Positions 1 through 5,149 of a stretch of 6,072 nt of DNA are shown in pieces. Within the stretch, counting starts at the first letter, position 1. Each line of letters begins with the position of its first letter. This stretch comes from Limnoglobus sp043757025 (GTDB taxonomy: Bacteria > Planctomycetota > Planctomycetia > Gemmatales > Gemmataceae). The position numbers and the translations under genes are program-made. The stretch lies in contig JAYVQG010000243.1 in the NCBI GenBank assembly GCA_043757025.1, positions 1-6,072 of the forward strand, written 5' to 3'. Under the pieces are notes generated by a model. The model ran no database searches and was not told where the DNA came from. It saw only the letters and a program-made list of their open reading frames with translations.

Positions 1-63
1 GAACGCATCGAGTTTCTTCCGTAACGCTTCCGTACGGAAGAGAGGTTTCGTATCGGCGGGCAT
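1..63 (-). CDS. N-terminal fragment of a gene running off the left edge; product uncertain
   Basis: An ATG at 63-61 on the minus strand opens a frame with no stop for 21 codons, to the window edge. The peptide begins MPADTKPLFRTEALRKKL. It is hydrophilic, has no signal peptide, and looks like a cytoplasmic protein. The start resembles, from memory only, the N-termini of large planctomycete DNA methylase/type IIG restriction-like proteins, which often open with a 'PLFRPEAL' stretch; this is a weak clue, not an assignment. The Shine-Dalgarno is poor (a GGGAA at 76-80 on the minus strand). A sigma70-like promoter candidate lies about 85-115 bp upstream. The gene is divergent from the large propeller gene, with a MITE-like element inserted between them. 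I am fairly confident that this is a gene start and not confident of the product. Confidence 0.5.
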   Translation of the reverse strand, partial: MPADTKPLFRTEALRKKLDAF

Positions 64-148
64 GGTCGTTCGGTTCCCGGTCGGCAAACGGAGTGATCGA
101 TGAAAGTGTATCCGAAACCGAACCGCATCGGCGATTATTGCGATTCCA

Positions 149-177
149 ATTGCACCCACACGAATTCGCAGAGTCAA
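149..177 (-). promoter_or_regulatory. Candidate sigma70-type promoter for the leftward partial gene
   Basis: On the minus strand, TTGACT (177-172) is followed after 17 bp by TGCAAT (154-149). This gives 5/6 and 4/6 matches to the -35 and -10 consensus. It lies about 85 bp upstream of the ATG at 63 and only about 17 bp outside the element terminus at 195. Planctomycete promoters are poorly defined, so this is a suggestion from spacing and sequence only. Confidence 0.25.
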
Positions 178-189
178 AAAATCGCAGAC

Positions 190-194
190 GATTT
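190..194. repeat. Left target-site duplication GATTT
   Basis: GATTT directly precedes the terminal GACGTAAGTC of the left element. The same five bases directly follow its other terminus (489-493). A 5-bp direct repeat exactly abutting both ends is the expected scar of a transposition event. Confidence 0.6.
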
Positions 195-488
195 GACGTA
201 AGTCGATTTTTGTGATGTGCACAGAAGTGTCTCCAAGTGTCGTGAGAATGTCTCCAAGTGTCGTGAGAATGTCGTGGTCGGTCGATTTTGTGTCGCGTCC
301 GGTCGATTTTGTGTCGCCACTTGCGCCGGTTCTCGAATCGAGAGCATTCGACACAACCCTCGACAAGAGTTCGATATACGGAATACGGAACAGTGAATCG
401 CGATCGAAAAGTGGCGATTTTGGGCCTCGAAAACCGAAAAAACACCCCAAAAACCGGTTTTAGAGCGTCCGCAATTGTGACTTACGTC
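195..488 (+). mobile_element. MITE-like element, left copy (294 bp, no transposase)
   Basis: The element starts with GACGTAAGTC (195-204) and ends with the exact inverse, GACTTACGTC (479-488). It is flanked by perfect 5-bp duplications (GATTT at 190-194 and 489-493). It has no credible coding capacity; the short frames crossing it simply read through a 21-bp repeat array. Internal landmarks shared with the inverted copy at 4322-4625 are, in order, the array (229-312 here), a GAGTTCGA.ATACGG block (around 369-383), the palindrome AAAACCGGTTTT (450-461) and a 21-bp terminal block (468-488) identical in both copies. A short hairpin (TCTCG/CGAGA, 331-343) lies just after the array. The element occupies the divergent intergenic region between the leftward partial gene and the propeller gene. 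It would have to be mobilised in trans; the parent transposon family cannot be named from the 10-bp termini. Confidence 0.75.
229..312 (+). repeat. Tandem array of four 21-bp units (A-A-B-B) inside the left element
   Basis: There are four contiguous 21-bp units. Two are identical A units (229-249 and 250-270; GTCTCCAAG...GTGAGAAT). They are followed by two B units (271-291, GTCGTGGTCGG...ATTTTGT; 292-312, GTCGCGTCCGG...ATTTTGT), which differ at only a few bases. All units start with GTC. The period of 21 bp is two helical turns, so equivalent positions face the same side of the DNA, as in iteron-type protein-binding arrays. It is also seven codons, so frames stay open across it on both strands, which explains the spurious short ORFs there. 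Confidence 0.85.
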
Positions 489-493
489 GATTT
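489..493. repeat. Right target-site duplication GATTT
   Basis: This is a perfect match to 190-194. It directly follows the terminal GACTTACGTC of the left element. Confidence 0.6.
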
Positions 494-506
494 CGCAAGT
501 CGGAAA

Positions 507-535
507 GTGTCAGTTTCGACCGCGTCAGGTATATT
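507..535 (+). promoter_or_regulatory. Candidate promoter of the propeller gene
   Basis: GTGTCA (507-512, 4/6 match to TTGACA) and TATATT (530-535, 5/6 match to TATAAT) are separated by exactly 17 bp. They lie 38 bp upstream of the GTG start. The -35 begins 18 bp inside the end of the left MITE-like element, so the element occupies the place where upstream activator or UP-element contacts would lie. The call rests on consensus matching only. Confidence 0.4.
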
Positions 536-573
536 AGCTCCGTTCGCCCCTTCTCTTTTGCCGGGGACTCATC

Positions 574-3500
574 GTGTCGATTGCCGTCGAATGCCCACAC
601 TGCGAATCGCGATTTACCCTCCAGCCGGAACTACTCGGCAAATCGATGCGTTGCCCCGATTGCCGCGATGTCTTTACGGTAACGGAAGTACCAACCGCAC
701 CGGTGGAAGTGCCGGTGTTACCGCCGTTGGTACCGCTGCCTTCGTTGCCGTATCTCAGCGGGTCGGTGAACGATTTCGTGCCGCTTTTGGAGATCGCAGC
801 GCCCCCGAAGCCGGTGGTGGTTTGGCCTTACGAGAAAGTCGAACCGGCATCGTTACCGTACGTGTTGGAACCGGATATCGTGCCGACGGTACCGACCCTG
901 AAGCCGCCGCCGATACCCGCAATGATCGACGCCGAGTCGTTCGACGAAAGCATCGACGACCTGCCACCCGGCCCGAAGATGGTCGACTGGAACGATGCCC
1001 CCGCCGGGCCGAAAGTCGTCGACTGGCGAGACGAAGCCCCGAAAGTGCCGGTGCTGAAGTCGGTCAAGGAACGCCCCGTCGGCCGTGGCGACTTCGACCC
1101 GGACGACTTGCCGAAAGCATCGGGTGCGGGAGTCGGGCGATGGGGCTTAATCCTTGCAGGGCTGATCGCGACGATCTTCGGCGTGCTGATTTACGCGGGC
1201 GTTTCGTACTATCGGAACGAACTGCGTGCGGAAGAGTATCTGGCGAAAGAGGCCGACGATGAATTCAAACTGTCCAACCACGCGAAGTCCGCACAACTTT
1301 ACGAGAAGCTGCTAACGGACTTTCCCGTAAGCGAAAAGAAGGACACGTACCAGTTCTTCGCGAAGCTCGCCGCGCTGCACAGCGCCGTCACGGGCACGAC
1401 GGTTCGCGATAACCCGGCGGACGGCATCGCCAAGTTTCGCGGCTTCCTTACCGAATACGGCTCGAACGCGATGGCGAAGCCCGATGCCGCAGGATTTGGC
1501 CACGAGATTTTCGAGGCGGGGCGAAAGCTCGTCGATGGCGTCGTCGAACATGCCGACGACCGCCTAAAAAAGTACGTGAGCAAACGCAAGAACGCAGGCG
1601 GCCAGGAAGAACTCACCGGCGCGGAGAAAGCCGTTGAGGAGGGGAGGTCGCTGATCCCGCTAACGGAAAAGTACAAAATCAAAGAGGTGAAAGCACTCGA
1701 CGAGCCGCGCAAGTCGTTCGACGAACTCGCGAAGAAATTCGCCCGCGAACGCGAACGTCTGGCGGTGTTTGCACCGTTTCGCGACTTGCCGACGAACCCG
1801 ACCGATCAGCGGATCGCGGCTTTCGCGGGCGTTCTGAAACGGGCACGATTTGAAGCCGATACCGAAGGTTTGGAGATCATCGCCGACGCGAAGGCGGCGC
1901 TCCGCCGACTGATTCAGCCGGTGCTGGTGGCGCGGCTGCCGGTGCCGTACCCGAACGATCCGTCGGGCGGGTTGTTGTTCGTCGCGCCGCCCGTTGGGCA
2001 ATCGACCGCACCGACGATCCCGCTTGCACCCGACGCGATTACGGAGACGTTCTACGCGGTGGCGCGCGGCATCCTTCATACATTCGATGCCGACAACGGC
2101 ACGCTGCTCTGGGCGGCGCGGATTGGCCGTTACCACGACGTGCCCGTTCGTATGCCGTTGGCCGAAGGTGGTGGCGAACTGGCGATTGTCCCCACCGAGA
2201 TCGACGGGAAGTACGGCCTAACGGCACGGCTCGCGCGCACGGGGCAAATCTGGTGGTATCAGCCGCTCGAAGCCGAGTGTGCGGGTCGGCCCATCGTCGT
2301 CGGTTCGCGGGTTTACGTGCCGATTCGCGACGAACTCGGCACCGTCATCGAACTCGAAGCGGTGAGCGGAAATCGCCTGAGCCACATTCAACTCCGGCAG
2401 CGCATCGGCCCCGGCGCGGTGCGCCAACCGGGTACGGGAATGCTCTACGTGGCGGCCGAAGCGCGGCGCGTGTTCGCGATCGATGTCGAGCCGCACAACG
2501 CCGAGAACGATCGTCTGCCGATGCGTTGCGTGCAAGTGCTGGCAACCGAACACCCCGACCTTTCGCTGCGCGTACCGCCGATTATCACCGGCCCCGTCGG
2601 CGAGGAAAAAGCGAATCGGTACATCATTCTGACGCAGAACGACGGCACGCAAGCGACGAAGCTGCGCGCCTTTCCGCTGACGACGATTGAACGCGGTAAC
2701 GCAGCCGATGGCCCGCCGGAAATCGCGCCGGTTGCCACCACGACGCTCTCGCTGCCAGGGCACGTCTGGTTCCCGCCGCACACCGATGGCGAGCGTGTCG
2801 CCGTCGTCACCGATGCCGGTGCATTTGGCCTATTCGGTACGAATCAGCTGGGAAACCAAGATGCGGGAATGTACGCGATACCCGGCCCGCAACTTCCCGT
2901 CGATGCGAAAAACCCGAGCGCGGGCCAGATTGCCATAGCGGACGACGACACCTTCTGGACGATCAGCCGATCGAAATTATTCCGGATGCGGCTCGGCTTC
3001 ACTGCACAAACTGGTCTGCAAGTGACACCCGCCGGGCTGCCCGTGCCATCGGGTGTGCCGATGCAATCGCCGCAGTGGAACGCGCGGCGCGATACCGCGT
3101 TCGTGGCGGTGCGTTCGGAAGAATCCGATGGCATGCGCGCGATTGCCTTCGACGTCCGCGATGGCCGCCCACGCTGGCACCGCAAACTCGGCGCGATCCC
3201 GAGTGTGCCACCCGTGCCCACGGCGGCGGGGGCGATTCTCGTCGACGAAGACGGCGGCGCGTACGCATTACCGCTGTCTGCGGCCCTTGGCGCGAACGAT
3301 GCCACGAAGCCGATCGAACCAGCCTGGATCGTCGCGCCGCCCGTCGTTTCCGGCACCGCCCCCGCGAAAACAGCGACTTCGCTCGATGGCAAAACGACCT
3401 GGATTCTCGTTCCCGAAAAGGAACCCGGTGAGAAGGCGATTCCGCAACTGCGCGTGCGCCAAATCGTGGAAGGCAAGGCGAAAACCGATGCACTCGCCCC

Positions 3501-4323
3501 GCTGCCGGACCGACTCGCAGGGTCGCCGGTTGCCGTTGGTGCGACTGTGGTGTTTCCGCTCGCCGATGGCTTCCTGTATCGGTTCGAACCGAGTAACCCG
3601 AAGCTCGTCCAGGGGCCGATGTGGCGTGGCGACGGCGCAACCGCCGACGCGATTTGCTACCTGTCGCCCGTTAGCGATGAGGAGTATCTGAGCACCGATG
3701 GCAACAAGAAAGCCGTGCGAACCCGTTGGCCGAGCACCGCCGGTGCCGAGTGGAAAACCGTCGCCGGACCGTGGGTACTCCGCGAAAAAATCATCATCTC
3801 GCCCGCCATCGTCGCCATCGGCGATACCTCGAAGCGGGTGTTGATCGCCGATGTGACCGGAAGTGTCTGGATGTTCGACGCCGATCAAACTGGCGAGCCA
3901 CTTTCGCGCTGGCGCGGCAACGCGACCGAACCCGCGGAGAACGAAGTGCGCATACCCGCTGGGAAACCGACGGGACGCTTCCTGATCGCGGCGAGTGCCG
4001 ATGGCACGCCGTTCGTGATCTACACGGTGAACGATCGTCACATCGTCGGATTGACGCCGAACAGCGAGACCGCTGCGTGGGTGATCTGGCGTACGAAAGA
4101 CGACGATTTGCTCGGCATGACGACCACTCGCGACGCGATTCTGACGACCGATGTCACCGGAACCGTGACCGCCTACCGCAGCAAAACCGGCGACAAAATC
4201 GGCAGCATCAAGCCTGAAAGCAAGAGCATCCACCCCCGCACGCACGCGATCCCGTTCGGCCCCGGCAAACTGCTCATGCCCGCCTCCGACGGCTCCGCCG
4301 TGATACTTGGCAACCCCGCGTGA
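574..4323 (+). CDS. Membrane-anchored zinc-ribbon / PQQ-like beta-propeller protein (1249 aa)
   Basis: The start is GTG at 574. The in-frame TAG at 535-537 leaves no other start, GGGGA at 563-567 is a plausible Shine-Dalgarno, and the first domain follows at once. Residues about 5-36 form an MJ0042-type zinc ribbon: C7-x2-C10 and C27-x2-C30, with a typical 'GKSMRCPDCRDVFTV' segment. Residues about 40-185 are a Pro-rich, acidic linker with a duplicated GPK.VDW.D motif (about 133-141 and 145-153). Residues 191-213 are one hydrophobic transmembrane helix. Residues about 214-270 are helical and TPR-like (AEEYLAKEADDEF.. SAQLYEKLLTDFP), followed by more charged helical sequence to about 445. From about 450 to the end there are repeated beta-strand units of PQQ-like quinoprotein/BamB type, for example YAVARGILHTFDADNGTLLW (493-513), IAFDVRDGRPRWHRKL (857-871) and VWMFDADQTG (1098-1107). 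The likely topology is a cytoplasmic ribbon with a periplasmic propeller. The substrate or partner is unknown. No catalytic dehydrogenase residues were recognised, so a scaffold or binding role is more likely than enzymatic PQQ use. An inverted repeat pair flanks the gene, and the stop codon lies at the junction with the right copy. Confidence 0.93.
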   Translation: MSIAVECPHCESRFTLQPELLGKSMRCPDCRDVFTVTEVPTAPVEVPVLPPLVPLPSLPYLSGSVNDFVPLLEIAAPPKPVVVWPYEKVEPASLPYVLEPDIVPTVPTLKPPPIPAMIDAESFDESIDDLPPGPKMVDWNDAPAGPKVVDWRDEAPKVPVLKSVKERPVGRGDFDPDDLPKASGAGVGRWGLILAGLIATIFGVLIYAGVSYYRNELRAEEYLAKEADDEFKLSNHAKSAQLYEKLLTDFPVSEKKDTYQFFAKLAALHSAVTGTTVRDNPADGIAKFRGFLTEYGSNAMAKPDAAGFGHEIFEAGRKLVDGVVEHADDRLKKYVSKRKNAGGQEELTGAEKAVEEGRSLIPLTEKYKIKEVKALDEPRKSFDELAKKFARERERLAVFAPFRDLPTNPTDQRIAAFAGVLKRARFEADTEGLEIIADAKAALRRLIQPVLVARLPVPYPNDPSGGLLFVAPPVGQSTAPTIPLAPDAITETFYAVARGILHTFDADNGTLLWAARIGRYHDVPVRMPLAEGGGELAIVPTEIDGKYGLTARLARTGQIWWYQPLEAECAGRPIVVGSRVYVPIRDELGTVIELEAVSGNRLSHIQLRQRIGPGAVRQPGTGMLYVAAEARRVFAIDVEPHNAENDRLPMRCVQVLATEHPDLSLRVPPIITGPVGEEKANRYIILTQNDGTQATKLRAFPLTTIERGNAADGPPEIAPVATTTLSLPGHVWFPPHTDGERVAVVTDAGAFGLFGTNQLGNQDAGMYAIPGPQLPVDAKNPSAGQIAIADDDTFWTISRSKLFRMRLGFTAQTGLQVTPAGLPVPSGVPMQSPQWNARRDTAFVAVRSEESDGMRAIAFDVRDGRPRWHRKLGAIPSVPPVPTAAGAILVDEDGGAYALPLSAALGANDATKPIEPAWIVAPPVVSGTAPAKTATSLDGKTTWILVPEKEPGEKAIPQLRVRQIVEGKAKTDALAPLPDRLAGSPVAVGATVVFPLADGFLYRFEPSNPKLVQGPMWRGDGATADAICYLSPVSDEEYLSTDGNKKAVRTRWPSTAGAEWKTVAGPWVLREKIIISPAIVAIGDTSKRVLIADVTGSVWMFDADQTGEPLSRWRGNATEPAENEVRIPAGKPTGRFLIAASADGTPFVIYTVNDRHIVGLTPNSETAAWVIWRTKDDDLLGMTTTRDAILTTDVTGTVTAYRSKTGDKIGSIKPESKSIHPRTHAIPFGPGKLLMPASDGSAVILGNPA

Positions 4324-4453
4324 CGTAAGTCACAATTGCGGAGTATCTAAAACCGGTTTTTTGGCATTTTCGGGTCTCGAAATGCCTCTTTTTGATCGCA
4401 AATTACGGATGCGTTTCGAGGGTTTTTCCCGTATCTCGAACTCATTAAAAGGG

Positions 4454-4489
4454 TTGCGCCGAGGGTCATTCGACTAACACTCGGCGTAA
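4454..4489. repeat. Hairpin inside the right element
   Basis: CGCCGAG (4457-4463) pairs with CTCGGCG (4480-4486). The stem extends outward by a G-T and two T-A pairs to about 10 bp, and the loop is 16 nt. The left element has a different, smaller hairpin (331-343) at the matching place next to its array, so the position but not the sequence of a hairpin is shared. Confidence 0.5.
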
Positions 4490-4497
4490 GTACCGAC

Positions 4498-4581
4498 CAA
4501 AAATCGACCGGACGCGACACAAAATCGACCGACCACGACACAAAATCGACCGACCACGACATTCTCACGACACTTTGAGAC
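4498..4581 (-). repeat. Tandem array of four 21-bp units (A-B-B-B) inside the right element
   Basis: Read on the minus strand, the array is one A unit (4581-4561, one base different from the left A units), two identical B units (4560-4540, 4539-4519) and a B variant (4518-4498). It is the same total length, 84 bp, as the left array, but the composition is A1B3 instead of A2B2. The two B subtypes (GTCGTGGTCGG and GTCGCGTCCGG) occur in the same order as in the left copy. Confidence 0.85.
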
Positions 4582-4673
4582 ACTTTTGGGTACGTCCGCG
4601 CACGTCGCGAATTCCGACTTACGTCATTTCCACGAAAGCTTTTTGCGTTCACGATTTCGTGTGGGTGATGCAT

Positions 4674-4703
4674 TTTTGTAGCTGGGGTCTGTGACCCCGG
4701 AAG
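4674..4703 (+). repeat. Hairpin repeat, copy 1 (direct)
   Basis: This 30-bp sequence is repeated exactly at 4738-4767. Its core GGGGTCTGTGACCCC (4684-4698) is a 6-bp stem with a TGT loop, inside the 24-bp unit 4677-4700. No T-run follows the stem on either strand, so a rho-independent terminator is not indicated. It probably belongs to a dispersed REP-like family. Confidence 0.75.
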
Positions 4704-4737
4704 CCTGCCAATCGAGACGCGGCGGCCTCACCACCGG

Positions 4738-4767
4738 TTTTGTAGCTGGGGTCTGTGACCCCGGAAG
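4738..4767 (+). repeat. Hairpin repeat, copy 2 (direct)
   Basis: This is an exact 30-bp repeat of 4674-4703, offset by 64 bp. The 24-bp unit is 4741-4764 and the stem-loop core is 4748-4762. It faces copy 3 across a 10-bp spacer, so copies 2 and 3 together could also fold as one long imperfect hairpin. Confidence 0.75.
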
Positions 4768-4774
4768 TCCTGAA

Positions 4775-4798
4775 CCGGCCTCACAGAGGCCAGTTACA
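4775..4798 (-). repeat. Hairpin repeat, copy 3 (inverted, with compensatory changes)
   Basis: On the minus strand this reads TGTAACT, then GGCCTCTGTGAGGCC, then GG. Compared with copies 1 and 2 (TGTAGCT, GGGGTCTGTGACCCC, GG), the only differences are one A/G and a GG-to-CC change in the left arm, matched by CC-to-GG in the right arm. The 6-bp stem with TGT loop is fully preserved (stem 4777-4791). It lies 28 bp beyond the stop codon of the leftward 48-residue gene. Confidence 0.7.
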
Positions 4799-4826
4799 CC
4801 AGAAAGCAATTGCTGTTTGGCGGAAG

Positions 4827-4973
4827 TCACACGCTTCTGCCAAACTTTCGCGTCACGGAATCGCGAATCTGCGTCGCCTCGGCATACTGGTGTTTCTCGG
4901 CAATGGCGAGCGCCCATTCCAGATGCTCGCGGGCTTCCTCGAATTCGGCTTTCGTTCGCGCTGATTGATTCAT
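4827..4973 (-). CDS. Small helical protein, 48 aa, unknown function
   Basis: On the minus strand an ATG at 4973-4971 opens a 48-codon frame ending in TGA (4829-4827). It is preceded by GGAGGG (4987-4982) with an 8-nt spacing, the best Shine-Dalgarno in the window. The peptide begins MNQSARTKAEFEEAREHLEW and continues as a charged amphipathic helical sequence (ALAIAEKHQYAEATQIRDSV). It has no signal peptide or membrane segment, so a cytoplasmic protein is expected. It resembles a single TPR-like helix pair (A..Y.EA pattern), but one repeat is too little to assign a family. It stands alone, convergent with the propeller gene and divergent from the gene at 5150. It could be a complete small protein or the remnant of a longer TPR protein; the strong ribosome site favours a complete gene. 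Confidence 0.6.
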   Translation of the reverse strand: MNQSARTKAEFEEAREHLEWALAIAEKHQYAEATQIRDSVTRKFGRSV

Positions 4974-5080
4974 CAACGACGCCCTCCGAGCCTACCTCAC
5001 GGAACCTTCATCCTGCTCCCAAACATGGCAACTGCGTAATGCCTAACTATTTTGAAAAATTGTGTGGGATTTGTCTTGCG

Positions 5081-5108
5081 TTGTGTCCGGAGCTGCTACA
5101 GCTATATA
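5081..5108 (+). promoter_or_regulatory. Candidate promoter of the MauE/DUF1573 gene
   Basis: TTGTGT (5081-5086) and TATATA (5103-5108) are separated by 16 bp and lie about 42 bp upstream of the ATG. The -35 match is poor (3/6) and the -10 match is good (5/6). An overlapping TATAAG (5105-5110) with an 18-bp spacer is an alternative. Confidence 0.3.
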
Positions 5109-5110
5109 AG

Positions 5111-5134
5111 GCATTAAGGTATTAAGGTATTAAG
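5111..5134 (+). repeat. 8-bp tandem repeat in the leader (three units)
   Basis: GCATTAAG, GTATTAAG and GTATTAAG follow one another directly downstream of the -10 candidate, and a partial match (ATATAAG) precedes them. They would fall in the 5' untranslated region of the gene at 5150. One unit (TAA at 5123-5125) supplies the in-frame stop that bounds the gene start. Confidence 0.6.
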
Positions 5135-5149
5135 CCACAGGCCGCTCCC

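Larger units (their letters stand above)
4322..4625 (-). mobile_element. MITE-like element, right copy (304 bp, inverted)
   Basis: The same element as 195-488 lies here in opposite orientation, from GACGTAAGTC (4322-4331) to GACTTACGTC (4616-4625). With the neighbouring T and A the termini can be read as 11-bp inverted repeats. The first 21 bp (4322-4342) are the exact inverse of 468-488. The palindrome AAAACCGGTTTT is at 4349-4360 and the 21-bp array at 4498-4581. Sequence between these landmarks has diverged clearly from the left copy, so the two are not a recent duplicate. No flanking duplication is visible (CGCGT at 4317-4321, ATTTC at 4626-4630), unlike the left copy. It begins exactly at the 3' end of the propeller gene. 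It has no coding capacity of its own that I would support. Confidence 0.75.
4974..5149. other. Divergent intergenic region between the 48-aa gene and the MauE/DUF1573 gene
   Basis: This stretch holds the strong Shine-Dalgarno of the leftward small gene at its left end and the candidate promoter and 8-bp tandem repeats of the rightward gene at its right end. The middle (about 5040-5080) is AT-richer than the neighbouring genes. No coding frame of note is seen. Confidence 0.5.

Noticed and set aside
229..312. CRISPR-like array
   Set aside because: The 21-bp units are directly contiguous, with no spacers between repeats, and the same array recurs within a mobile element.
212..463. Short frames reading heptapeptide repeats (MSPSVVR, MSWSVDF) through the left element, on both strands and also in the right element
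   Set aside because: A 21-bp period keeps any frame open. There is no ribosome site, the frames run through mobile-element termini, and several frames on both strands are equally open.
288..1262. 324-codon plus-strand frame overlapping the start of the propeller gene
   Set aside because: Its product is Arg-rich and low-complexity, as expected from an out-of-frame reading of a GC-rich gene. The zinc ribbon, helix and propeller are all in the other frame.
3268..4245. 325-codon minus-strand frame antisense to the propeller gene
   Set aside because: It is the usual antisense shadow of a GC-rich gene. No recognisable domain was seen, and the plus strand has clear beta-propeller motifs.
4347..4362. 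Rho-independent terminator at AAAACCGGTTTTTT after the large gene
   Set aside because: It is a perfect palindrome with no loop and a weak stem. The same palindrome is present in the left copy upstream of the gene, so it is a feature of the element, not a dedicated terminator.
190..4630. Composite transposon with outer target duplication
   Set aside because: The outer flanks (GATTT at 190-194, ATTTC at 4626-4630) match only if shifted by one base, and the left element already has its own perfect duplication.
4684..4698. Hairpins at 4684, 4748 and 4777 as intrinsic terminators
   Set aside because: No U-tract follows the stem on either strand. The T-run lies on the 5' side only.
4624..4917. 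97-codon minus-strand frame overlapping the 48-residue gene
   Set aside because: It is a different frame with no ribosome site. It reads through all three hairpin repeats, whereas the shorter frame has GGAGGG at ideal spacing.
4691..5125. 144-codon plus-strand frame across the hairpin repeats
   Set aside because: It is composed of translated repeats (VCDPGSPEPA) and runs antisense to the better-supported 48-residue gene. Its start lies inside a hairpin core.
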